Of a stretch of 64,000 nucleotides of DNA, positions 27,934-35,745 are shown in pieces. Location: contig NZ_JAFCJS010000007.1 in NCBI RefSeq assembly GCF_018130825.1, positions 310,001 to 374,000 on the forward strand, in the 5' to 3' direction. The DNA is from Bradyrhizobium liaoningense (GTDB lineage Bacteria; Pseudomonadota; Alphaproteobacteria; Rhizobiales; Xanthobacteraceae). The notes beneath the pieces were generated by a model. It was not told the origin of the DNA and did no database searches. It was given only the letters and a program-made list of their open reading frames with translations. The translations under genes were made by a program, and so were the position numbers. Numbering within the stretch: position 1 is the stretch's first letter; each line of letters opens with the position of its first letter.

Positions 27934-29475
27934 ATGAGACGGTTTGTCGTTGCGTTGTGCCTGATGCTTGCGCCGTTATCCGCGGCCCAGGCCGAGAGTG
28001 TCCTGCGCAGCATGGTCACCACCGACATCCGCGGCCTGATGCCGGGCAACAGCCCTGATGACAACACCGGCCTCGTGCTGCAGCAGATCTACGAAGGCCT
28101 CGTCGCCTGGCGCGGCGACGGCACCGTCGCCCCGATGCTGGCGAAGGCGGTCGAGACGTCGGCGGATGGCCGCACCTACACCTTCACGCTGCGCGAAGGC
28201 GTAACATTCCACAACGGCGCGCCGCTGACCTCGCGGGAGGTGGCCTGGACCTGGGAGCGCTTCCTCGATCCGAAATCCGCCTGGCCATGCCGGACCAATT
28301 TCGACGGCACGCGCAAGACCAAGATTGTCGAGATCACCGCGCCATCGCCGGAGCAGGTCGTCTTCCGGCTCGCAGAGCCGAGCGGCGCGTTCCTCAGCAC
28401 GATGGCGCGGGCCGATTGCGACGGCACCGGCATCGCGCATCCGGACTCGGTCGGTGCGGACGGGACGTGGCAGAAGGCGATTGGCACCGGCCCGTTTAGG
28501 CTTGCCGAATGGCGCCGCGGCCAGTTCATCGAGCTCGCCCGCAACGAGGCCTATGCGCCGCGCAGCGAGCCGGCCGACGGCCTCGCAGGCGCCAAGGCGC
28601 CCAAGGTCGATCGCGTCAGGCTGTCGATCGTGCCCGATCCTGCGGCGGCAAAGGCCGCAATCCAGTCCGGCAATCTCGACCTCTGGCCGTCAGCCGATCC
28701 GAAATTCGCGGGCGAGCTGAAGTCGGCGGGCCTCGTGATCGCATCGGCGCCGGTGGCCTCGCTGAACGCGATCGTGATGCAGACCAACGATCCGCTCTTG
28801 AAAGACAAGCGTTTGCGCGAGGCCATTGCGGCCTCGCTCGACTATCCCGGCATGAGCGACAGTCTCACCGACGGCTACGCCAAGCCGAGCACGTCTCTGG
28901 TGCCGCTGTCGAGCCGCTATTATGGCGCGGTGGAGCAGGCCGGCCAAAACCTCGACATTGCGCGCGCAAAGAAGCTGCTGATTGAGGCGGGCTACAAGGG
29001 CGAGCCGATCAAGATCACCACCAATTCGCGCTTTCCGGTCATGAACGACGTCGCCGTGATGGCGCAGGCGATGGCGCAGCAGGCGGGCCTTAACCTCACG
29101 GTCGAGGTCGTCGAGTTCGCGGCCCAGCTCAGCCGCTACAACAAGGGCGACTATCAGCTCATGGTGTGGAACTACACGCCCTATCTCGATCCCGCTTTCG
29201 GCCTCGACCGCTTCATCGGCGACAAGGCCGCGCAGCCGGATCGCGTCTGGGGCAATCGCGATGCGATCGAGCTGCTGGCTAAGCTGATGGAAACGCCCGC
29301 GCCGGAGGCGCGCCAGCCGCTGTTCGATGCGCTCCACAGACTGTTCGTCGACGATGCGCCGATGATCGTGTGGAGCTCCGGCGTCAATGTGTCGGCGGTC
29401 TCGCCCAAAGTGCGCGGTTATGCGCCGTGGGCCGGCCGCAAACCCCGCTTCTGGAACGTCGAGGTTGTCAGATGA
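27934..29475 (+). CDS. ABC transporter substrate-binding protein, family 5, system 3, copy B
   Basis: Periplasmic binding protein of 513 aa with a Sec signal peptide (MRRFVVALCLMLAPLSAAQAES). It aligns along its whole length with the protein at 22987, sharing blocks such as DSVGADG, GTGPF, KVDRVR and the C119-C162 pair (42 residues between, as in copy A). The two are therefore paralogues from a duplication. The ATG at 27934 follows CAGGAT. It sits after the ATPase rather than at the operon head, so the transporter may accept ligands from two different receptors. Confidence 0.92.
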   Translation: MRRFVVALCLMLAPLSAAQAESVLRSMVTTDIRGLMPGNSPDDNTGLVLQQIYEGLVAWRGDGTVAPMLAKAVETSADGRTYTFTLREGVTFHNGAPLTSREVAWTWERFLDPKSAWPCRTNFDGTRKTKIVEITAPSPEQVVFRLAEPSGAFLSTMARADCDGTGIAHPDSVGADGTWQKAIGTGPFRLAEWRRGQFIELARNEAYAPRSEPADGLAGAKAPKVDRVRLSIVPDPAAAKAAIQSGNLDLWPSADPKFAGELKSAGLVIASAPVASLNAIVMQTNDPLLKDKRLREAIAASLDYPGMSDSLTDGYAKPSTSLVPLSSRYYGAVEQAGQNLDIARAKKLLIEAGYKGEPIKITTNSRFPVMNDVAVMAQAMAQQAGLNLTVEVVEFAAQLSRYNKGDYQLMVWNYTPYLDPAFGLDRFIGDKAAQPDRVWGNRDAIELLAKLMETPAPEARQPLFDALHRLFVDDAPMIVWSSGVNVSAVSPKVRGYAPWAGRKPRFWNVEVVR

Positions 29476-30317
29476 TCTCCCTTGCGCAGCGCAGGCAACA
29501 TGCCTGGCCGGACGGCGCCCGCTGCGTCGTCGGCCTCACGCTCGATTTCGACGGCACCTCGCTCGAACGCGGCCGCGGCCAGCTGCCGCTTGGAGCGCGC
29601 TCGCACGGACGCTATTCCGCCAAATGCGGCATCCCGCGCTTCATCGACATGTTTTCGCGGCACAACGTGCCCTGGACCTTCTATGTCTCCGGCTATGATG
29701 CCGAGGAGAGCCCGGACCTCGTCCGCAACATCTCGCGCTCGGGCATCGAGATCGGCTCGCACGGCTATTTTCACGAGGGCGTCGACCCTGGAGATGCCGA
29801 GCCGGAGCTCCTGGAACGGACGCACCGGCTGCTCACCGAGATCACCGGCATCGCGCCGCGGGGATGGCGCTCGCCGTCCGGACACAAGACGGCGCGCACG
29901 CTGCGCAAGCTCCGCGAGCTCGGCTATGTCTACGATTCCAGCGACAAGGATTTCGACCTGCCATATCTCGCCCGCTACGACGGCGAGGAGCGCAGCGATT
30001 ATGTCTGCCTGCCCAACAACACCTCGAGCCTCGACGATTTCCCGTTCTACCGCGTCAGCTATACGCCGCCGTCGGAAGTGCTGACGCATTGGGAGCAGGA
30101 GTTCGACGCGATCTACGCCGAGGGCGGCTACTACAACCTGACCTTCCACCCGCGCGTCGGCTATGGCTCCGGCTCGCCCGCGCGCGTCGCGGCGGTCGAA
30201 GGGCTCATCAAATATGCCAAGCGCCACGAGGGCGTGCGCTTCGTCGGCATGCTCGAACTCGCCGAATGGTGCCTGAAGCGTCCGACCGATTGGCGGCGGG
30301 ACTGGAGCGGACAATGA
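29472..30317 (+). CDS. polysaccharide deacetylase family protein (metal triad intact)
   Basis: A 281-aa NodB-homology (carbohydrate esterase 4 fold) hydrolase. Motif 1 is D25-F-D27 in LTLDFDGTS, motif 2 is H97xxxH101 in SHGYFHEG, and motif 3 is RSPSG, so the metal-binding Asp-His-His triad is present. No signal peptide is visible, so it probably acts in the cytoplasm. Family members remove acetyl groups from sugars, but cytoplasmic relatives such as allantoinase and formamide hydrolases act on amides. In an operon with a peptide importer and an amide acyltransferase, an amide substrate seems more likely than a polysaccharide. It overlaps both neighbours by ATGA. Confidence 0.85.
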   Translation: MISLAQRRQHAWPDGARCVVGLTLDFDGTSLERGRGQLPLGARSHGRYSAKCGIPRFIDMFSRHNVPWTFYVSGYDAEESPDLVRNISRSGIEIGSHGYFHEGVDPGDAEPELLERTHRLLTEITGIAPRGWRSPSGHKTARTLRKLRELGYVYDSSDKDFDLPYLARYDGEERSDYVCLPNNTSSLDDFPFYRVSYTPPSEVLTHWEQEFDAIYAEGGYYNLTFHPRVGYGSGSPARVAAVEGLIKYAKRHEGVRFVGMLELAEWCLKRPTDWRRDWSGQ

Positions 30318-31081
30318 CGAAGCCGATCATTCCCATTGTCGTCACCGTCAATCTCCAGGGCAAGACGGTGGAGCTGACGCAAGCTCACGAGGACGCGCTG
30401 TTCGGCCGCGCTTCCTACGGAAAATACGCCTATGCGGTCGGTTGCGAACGGCTGTTCGGACTGCTCGATCGCCACGGCATCAAATCCACCGTGTTCGTGC
30501 CGGGTGCTGAAGCAGAAGCCAATCCCGCCTATGTCGCCGCGCTCGCCGGCCGCGGTCATGAGATCGCCGCGCATGGCTGGGCGATGGAAGAGATGGACGC
30601 GGCTGGCGTCGACGAGCGGGCGCTGCTGGAGCGCACGCATGCCACGCTGTCGCGGATCGTCGGCCGTGCGCCGCGCGGTTTCCGGGCCCCACACGGCCGA
30701 CTGACGGAACGTACCCTCGGCCATCTCGCCGATCTCGGCTATCGCTATGATTCGAGCTTCCAGGATGACGACCATCCGTACCGGCTTGATGCCGATGGCG
30801 GCCGCGGCATGGTCGAGGTGCCGCATGCGGAGATCCTGATCGACGCGACGCTCTACGCCCAACGCCAGACCCATGATCGCGTCATCAAGATGTGGCGCGA
30901 GGAGATCGATGCGATGCATCGCGAGCGCTGCCTGATCACGCTGACCCTGCATCCGCGCAGCGACTATGGCAGCGCGCGGGCGAGCCGCGTCGCCGCGCTC
31001 GACGGCCTGCTGAGCTGGCTGCGCGGTCTCGATGGTGTCGCGTTTATGACCTGCGAAGAGGTCGCTCAGTCGCTCGCCTGA
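30314..31081 (+). CDS. polysaccharide deacetylase-like protein lacking the metal triad
   Basis: A 255-aa homologue of the preceding protein, probably a tandem duplicate. Motif 3 (RAPHG) and the C-terminal TLHPRSDYGS are kept. Motif 1 is changed from DFDG to N13-L-Q15-G, and motif 2 from HxxxH to H87xxxM91. The metal ligands are therefore lost, as is also known for PuuE-type allantoinase, which works without metal. It may be a metal-independent amidohydrolase or a non-catalytic partner of the upstream enzyme. It is the last gene of the 21827-31081 operon. Confidence 0.84.
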   Translation: MTKPIIPIVVTVNLQGKTVELTQAHEDALFGRASYGKYAYAVGCERLFGLLDRHGIKSTVFVPGAEAEANPAYVAALAGRGHEIAAHGWAMEEMDAAGVDERALLERTHATLSRIVGRAPRGFRAPHGRLTERTLGHLADLGYRYDSSFQDDDHPYRLDADGGRGMVEVPHAEILIDATLYAQRQTHDRVIKMWREEIDAMHRERCLITLTLHPRSDYGSARASRVAALDGLLSWLRGLDGVAFMTCEEVAQSLA

Positions 31082-31189
31082 CCGCCACCGCATCCCCGCG
31101 AGAACTCGCCGCCGATAGGGCCCCCCAGCCCGCAGGTCGCGCTTGTGCCGTTCATCGGAATAAGCGGCAAATCGCCGCGCGATGCATCA

Positions 31190-31235
31190 TTCCGGCCGAT
31201 GGATGCCATCAGGAAAATGCCCAATCGGGCCGGAA
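31190..31235 (+). other. long imperfect hairpin in the leader of the TRAP operon
   Basis: The left arm TTCCGGCCGAT (31190-31200) pairs with the right arm ATCGGGCCGGAA (31224-31235) except for one bulged G. The 23-nt loop begins with a further small inverted repeat (GATGG-ATG-CCATC, 31198-31210). The 268-bp gap 31082-31349 contains no recognisable gene. The structure lies about 110 nt after the deacetylase stop and 115 nt ahead of the TRAP genes. It could end transcription of the upstream operon or act in the leader. No T run follows it. Confidence 0.4.
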
Positions 31236-31349
31236 AGCCATGTGCTAACAGAACGCAATCGCGTTTCGGCAAGATAGTTCTGCCGGGGCGAGGCCAGGGG
31301 CGGCACGTCCCGGCTTTACAAAAGAAGAACATCAACCTCAGGGGTGGAA

Positions 31350-32450
31350 ATGGAACGAGAGGTCCTGTTGTCGGGGGATGGCGCCAGACCGAATCTGGCC
31401 TTCGCCGCGATCGTCGATGCACGCAACGGCATGGCTCGGGCGGCGCGCAGTCGGGTGCCGCGGCGGCTCGCGGCATTCGCAGCAGCCGGCCTGCTGGCGC
31501 TCTCGGCCCTCGCGACACAGGCCACCCCTGTTACGGCCGGCCAGACCTGGAATGCCTACACCTACAATTCCGTCGCCACCGTCACGGCCGCCAAGGGCCT
31601 CGCCGAGCTGTTCGACGAGATCGGCAAGCGCACCAATGGCGAGCTGAAGATCAAGCTGCACCTCGGCGGTACGCTGCAGATCAAGGCGACCGACATCACC
31701 CAGGCCGTCGCCGACAACATCGTCCAGATGGGAGATGACGCGTTCTTCCTCGGCAGCGTGCCGGTCGGCGCGGTCGTGCGCCTGCCGATGCTGGTGCACG
31801 ATCCCGTCGAATACCAGAAGGTCTCGGCCATCCTCGCGCCGGCGCTGAGCGAGGCCTACGCCAAGCGCGGCATCGTCGTGGTCGGCCAGTACGTGTTTCC
31901 GGAGCAGGTGATCTGGTCGCGCAAGGAGCTCAAGTCGCTGAAGGACATCCAGGGCCAGAAGATCAGGGTGATCTCGCCGGATCAAGGCGAGTTCATCAAG
32001 AAGATGGGCGGCTCGCCGGTGACGCTGGGAACGGCGGAAGTCCCGGCGGCGATCGACCGCGGCGTCGTCGACGGCGCGATCACCGCGAGCTCCGGCTACG
32101 GCTATGTCTGGCGTGACCTGTTCAAGTACAATTACCGGCTGAACCTCGGCTATGTCTCCTCGCTGCTGCTGGTGAACAAGAAGGCGTGGGACCGGCTGTC
32201 GCCCTCCGTGCAGACCGTCGTGCAGGACACCATCCGCGAGATCGCCGACAAGACGACCAGGGCGATGGCGGCCGAGGATCAGGATCTCACCCAGAAGCTT
32301 GCCGCGCAAATGACCGCGACCAGTCCGTCGCCCGCGGAAGTCGAGGAGGCCGGCCAGAAGATCAGGCCCTATTACGCCGAGTGGGCGAAAGCGCAGGGAC
32401 CCGAGGCGGCCGAACTGCTGGATCAGGTCCGCAAGGCTCTGGGACGCTGA
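31350..32450 (+). CDS. TRAP transporter substrate-binding protein, DctP family
   Basis: Periplasmic receptor of a TRAP carboxylate importer. The region from WNAYTYNSVATVTAAKGL to the C-terminus is DctP-like, with the ligand arginine in GQKIRVISPD and the FxEQVIW/AEVPAAIDRGVVDGA segments expected for organic-acid binding. The start at 31350 has a good AGGGG site but gives a 366-aa protein with an unusually long, partly acidic stretch before the signal sequence. An ATG at 31431 (MARAARSRVPRRLAAFAAAG) would give a normal Sec signal peptide but has no ribosome site. The true start is undecided. It is followed by its own small and large permease genes. Confidence 0.9.
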   Translation: MEREVLLSGDGARPNLAFAAIVDARNGMARAARSRVPRRLAAFAAAGLLALSALATQATPVTAGQTWNAYTYNSVATVTAAKGLAELFDEIGKRTNGELKIKLHLGGTLQIKATDITQAVADNIVQMGDDAFFLGSVPVGAVVRLPMLVHDPVEYQKVSAILAPALSEAYAKRGIVVVGQYVFPEQVIWSRKELKSLKDIQGQKIRVISPDQGEFIKKMGGSPVTLGTAEVPAAIDRGVVDGAITASSGYGYVWRDLFKYNYRLNLGYVSSLLLVNKKAWDRLSPSVQTVVQDTIREIADKTTRAMAAEDQDLTQKLAAQMTATSPSPAEVEEAGQKIRPYYAEWAKAQGPEAAELLDQVRKALGR

Positions 32451-32455
32451 ACCGC

Positions 32456-33019
32456 ATGCTGTCATCTCCTCAAACGCAGCACCTCGACGCCGGGCACGTC
32501 GTCGAGGCCGGACCTTCGCAACCCGTCGAGGGCTGGATCGAGCGCCTGTGCCGCTGGCTCTGCGAGCTCGCCATCATGTCCATGATGGTCATGGTCGCGG
32601 CCGAAGTCCTCCTGAGAAACCTCTTCGGCGTCTCGCTCCAGTCGGCCGACGAGCTCGGCGGCTATCTGCTCGTCGCCGTCTCGTTCCTGAGCCTGTCGAC
32701 CTGCTTCGTCAGCGGTGCCTTCCACAAGGTAGAGTTCATCGACAACAGGCTCGGCGAACGCGGGCACGCCCTGCGCAAGCTGATCTTCGACGCGATCGCG
32801 CTCGCCTTCTGCCTGCTGCTGCTCTGGCAGCTGGTCCGCCTGGTGCTGCGCAGCTTTGACGGCGGCGATTTCGCCGCGACCATTCTCGGCACGCCCTTGT
32901 GGATTCCGCAACTGACCATGCCGCTCGGCACCGCCGCTCTTTGCTATTCGCTGATCAGGACGCTTCGGGCGGACATCCGCTGGCTCGGGGCCGCAAGCCG
33001 CAGGAGCCGTGGCCAATGA
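32456..33019 (+). CDS. TRAP transporter small permease, DctQ family
   Basis: A 187-aa membrane protein with four predicted helices (about residues 35-50, 65-85, 105-130 and 150-165). It shows the DctQ pattern AAEVLLRNLFGVSLQSADELGGYLLV. It starts 5 bp after the DctP stop and overlaps the large permease start by ATGA. It joins the DctM subunit to form the sodium-driven membrane part of the importer. Confidence 0.92.
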   Translation: MLSSPQTQHLDAGHVVEAGPSQPVEGWIERLCRWLCELAIMSMMVMVAAEVLLRNLFGVSLQSADELGGYLLVAVSFLSLSTCFVSGAFHKVEFIDNRLGERGHALRKLIFDAIALAFCLLLLWQLVRLVLRSFDGGDFAATILGTPLWIPQLTMPLGTAALCYSLIRTLRADIRWLGAASRRSRGQ

Positions 33020-34314
33020 GCGCGGGTCTCCAACTCATCATCGCCTTCGCTGTCTTCCTGTCGCTGCTCGGCCTCGGCATGCAGGTGCCTTTCGCCATCG
33101 CGATTCCGGCCGTGGTCTATTTGTTCATGCAGAACGGCTTCGATGCCTTCAACGGGCTCGGCCTCGTCAGCTGGGGCAGCATGGACAGCTTTACGCTGAC
33201 CGCCATCCCGCTCTTCATCCTGCTCGCCGAAATCCTGCAGAAGAGCGGGCTCAGTTTTCGGATCTATCGCGGGCTGTCGGTCCTGGTCGCGCGCATTCCC
33301 GGCGGCCTGTTGCAGACCAATATCGCGGGATGTGCGGTGTTCGCCGCGATCAGTGGCTCCAGCATCGCGACCGCCGCCTCGATCGGCAGCGTCGCGCTGC
33401 CTCAACTCGGCCAGCGCAAATATGATCGCCGGCTCTCGGCCGGTTCGCTCGCGGCCGGCGGCACGCTCGGAATCCTGTTCCCGCCGAGCATAGCCATGAT
33501 CGTTTACGGCACCTTCAGCGAGACCTCGGTCGCAAAGCTGTTCATGGCCGGCGTGATCCCCGGCTTGATCCTGACCGCGATGTTCATGGCCTACATCGCG
33601 GTCTACACAACCATGAGGCCGAGCGCGGCGCCTGCGGAAATACTGACGCGCAGCGTTGCCGGGATCATGGGCGCGCTGGTCGACGTGCTGCCGTTCGCGA
33701 TCCTGATCGCGTTCATTCTCGGCAGCATCTATTCGGGGCTGGCCACGCCGACCGAGGCGGCCGCGATCGGATGCCTGTTCGGCATCGCGATATCAGTCAT
33801 CTGGGGCGACCTGACCTGGTCGAACTTCGTCGCTGCCATGCACCGCACGGTCGAGGTTGTCGGCAACATCCTGTTCATCGTCTACGCCGCCTTCCTGTTC
33901 TCCTACGCCATCAGCTATGCCGGCGTCGGCGACGACGTCACCGCCTTCGTCGTCGGTCTGCACCTCAGCAAGGTCGAGTTCTTCATCGCCGTCTTCGTGC
34001 TCTACACGGTGCTCGGCTGTCTGGTCGAGAGCCTGGGCATGATCGTGATCACGGTGCCGCTGCTCTATCCGGTCCTGGTCCAGTACGGCGTCGATCCGAT
34101 CTGGTTCGGCGTCATGCTGGTGATGTTCATCGAGCTCGGCCAGATATCGCCGCCGATCGGCATCAATCTCTTCGTCATCCAGAGCATCTGGGACGGCAAG
34201 CTCAGTGAAGTCGTGATGGGAACCGTTCCGTTCCATCTGATCATGCTGGTGCTGCTGTTCATGCTCGCGATCTGGCCGGAGATCGCCTTGTTCCTGCCGA
34301 CGCGCATGGGCTGA
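33016..34314 (+). CDS. TRAP transporter large permease, DctM family
   Basis: A 432-aa membrane protein with about 12 helices and the ion-transporter superfamily fold. Recognisable DctM motifs are GSSIATAASIGSVALPQLGQRKYD, GGTLGILFPPSIAMIVYG and LATPTEAAAIGCLFG. It is the last gene of the TRAP trio. A GC-rich hairpin lies 28 bp after its stop. Confidence 0.94.
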   Translation: MSAGLQLIIAFAVFLSLLGLGMQVPFAIAIPAVVYLFMQNGFDAFNGLGLVSWGSMDSFTLTAIPLFILLAEILQKSGLSFRIYRGLSVLVARIPGGLLQTNIAGCAVFAAISGSSIATAASIGSVALPQLGQRKYDRRLSAGSLAAGGTLGILFPPSIAMIVYGTFSETSVAKLFMAGVIPGLILTAMFMAYIAVYTTMRPSAAPAEILTRSVAGIMGALVDVLPFAILIAFILGSIYSGLATPTEAAAIGCLFGIAISVIWGDLTWSNFVAAMHRTVEVVGNILFIVYAAFLFSYAISYAGVGDDVTAFVVGLHLSKVEFFIAVFVLYTVLGCLVESLGMIVITVPLLYPVLVQYGVDPIWFGVMLVMFIELGQISPPIGINLFVIQSIWDGKLSEVVMGTVPFHLIMLVLLFMLAIWPEIALFLPTRMG

Positions 34315-34341
34315 GACGGCGTCATCGTCAGAACAGTTTGC

Positions 34342-34363
34342 GCGCGCGGCGGTGGCCGCGTGC
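34342..34363 (+). terminator. GC-rich hairpin after the TRAP genes
   Basis: GCGCGCGGC-GGTG-GCCGCGTGC can form a 9-bp stem with one G-U pair and a 4-nt loop, 28 bp after the DctM stop. There is no clear T run, so it may act as a pause, a Rho-assisted terminator or an mRNA-stabilising end. Confidence 0.35.
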
Positions 34364-34395
34364 TGTTCCACTGTGCCTGCACGATTGCGAGAAGC

Positions 34396-34416
34396 ACCAT
34401 CACGCCGGCTGATGGT
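34396..34416. promoter_or_regulatory. LysR-type box (T-N11-A) upstream of the alpha-hydroxy-acid oxidase
   Basis: ACCATC and GATGGT are perfect 6-bp inverted repeats separated by 9 bp, giving the T-N11-A layout (T34400, A34412) of LysR regulator sites. It lies 93 bp ahead of the GTG at 34509. The same inner half-sites (ATC-N9-GAT) recur upstream of the lysR gene at 38021, which suggests one regulator binds both. AT-rich sequence that could hold the promoter follows at once. Confidence 0.5.
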
Positions 34417-34508
34417 CAGTATCAAAATTTGGCCAATTCTCTGCCGCGTGGCGATCGACGAATAATGAATCTGACGGATCGGACTCCTTCGATCCCGCGT
34501 GCATCAAA

Positions 34509-35702
34509 GTGAGCCGACAAGAACTCATGCAGCTTCAACAGGCGATCAATTTCGACGACATCAGAACGCTCGCGCGCAAGCGCCTGCCGCGGATCGCTTT
34601 CGATTTCATCGATGGCGGGGTCGACGGGGAGGCGGGGCTCGCGCGCAACCGCGTTGCGTTCGATCGCTACAAGCTGCTGCCGCGTTATCTGGTCGACGTC
34701 GAGAAACGCCGCCAGACGGTGAACCTGTTCGGCCACGATTATGCCAGTCCGTTCGGTATCTCGCCGATGGGCATCGCCGGCTTCTTCCGCCCCGGCGCGG
34801 ATCTGATGCTCGCGCGCGCGGCGGCGCGTTTCGAGATTCCCTACATCATGTCGAGCGCGAGCTGCGATTCCATCGAGGCGGCCATGGCGCTGGCACCGAA
34901 GACGACCTGGTTCCAGATCTACGGCACGCGCGACCCGCACATCACGCTCGATCTGGTCCGCCGCGCCAAGGCGCTGGGCGTGCGGGTGCTGCTGATGACG
35001 ATCGATACGCCTGTGATGGGCAAGCGCGAGCGTAATTTGCGCAACGGCTTCCGCCGGCCGATGAAGATGACGCCGTCGGTGATCCTGCAGGGACTGAGCC
35101 GGCCGGGCTGGACCTGGCGCTATCTCACCGAGGGTGGGATTCCCATGATGGAGAACTGGCGGCCCTATGCGGCGGAGGGCGCCAGCGCCAATGCGGTCGC
35201 CGATCTCTACGGCGAGCAGACGCCGGCGCCGGCGCAGACATGGTCGATCCTCGAACAGGTGCGCAAGGCCTGGGATGGTCCGCTGGTGGTCAAGGGCGTG
35301 ATGCATCCGGCCGACGCGCTGAAGTGCCTCGAGCTCGGCGCAAGCGGCGTGATGGTCTCGAACCATGGCGGGCGGCAGCTCGACAGTGCGCCCGGCTCGA
35401 TCGACATGCTGCCCGCGATCGCCGATGCGGTCGGCGGCCGCATGGAGATCCTGATCGACAGCGGCTTCCGCCGCGGCAGCGACGTTGCGAAAGCGCTGTG
35501 CCTCGGTGCCAGGGCCGCATTCTTCGGCCGTCCCGCGATGTTCGGCGTTGCCGCGGCCGGCGAGACCGGAGCCTGCAAGGTCATCGATATCATGCGCCAG
35601 GAGATCAGCCTGCTGATGGGACAGCTCGGCTGGATCGATGTCGGCAAGGCGGGGCCGGACAGCCTGATCGATCTGCTGGATCCCCGCATGGGACGAAACT
35701 AG
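34509..35702 (+). CDS. FMN-dependent alpha-hydroxy-acid oxidase/dehydrogenase (lactate/mandelate type)
   Basis: A 397-aa (beta/alpha)8 flavoenzyme that oxidises an L-2-hydroxy acid to the 2-oxo acid. FMN- and substrate-binding residues are K262 in VVKGVMHP and the catalytic base H286 in VSNHGGRQLD. The N-terminal RIAFDFIDGGVDGE and LMTIDTPVMGKRERN segments match L-lactate and mandelate dehydrogenases. The start is taken as GTG 34509; ATG 34527 is an alternative. It lies 194 bp after the TRAP importer, which may bring in the hydroxy acid, and 43 bp before the LLM monooxygenase. The hydroxy acid could also be produced by the downstream pathway. Confidence 0.9.
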   Translation: MSRQELMQLQQAINFDDIRTLARKRLPRIAFDFIDGGVDGEAGLARNRVAFDRYKLLPRYLVDVEKRRQTVNLFGHDYASPFGISPMGIAGFFRPGADLMLARAAARFEIPYIMSSASCDSIEAAMALAPKTTWFQIYGTRDPHITLDLVRRAKALGVRVLLMTIDTPVMGKRERNLRNGFRRPMKMTPSVILQGLSRPGWTWRYLTEGGIPMMENWRPYAAEGASANAVADLYGEQTPAPAQTWSILEQVRKAWDGPLVVKGVMHPADALKCLELGASGVMVSNHGGRQLDSAPGSIDMLPAIADAVGGRMEILIDSGFRRGSDVAKALCLGARAAFFGRPAMFGVAAAGETGACKVIDIMRQEISLLMGQLGWIDVGKAGPDSLIDLLDPRMGRN

Positions 35703-35745
35703 CGGCGGTGAATGCCGAGGCGGCTTCAAGGACGAGAGGAACGAC

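Noticed and set aside
29472..31081. Nodulation NodB chitooligosaccharide deacetylase.
   Set aside because: The NodB fold is present, but there is no nod gene context, and the operon encodes amide and peptide handling proteins.
31267..31285. CGGCA-N9-TGCCG as an operator for the TRAP genes.
   Set aside because: Arms of only 5 bp and no second copy or adjacent regulator gene.
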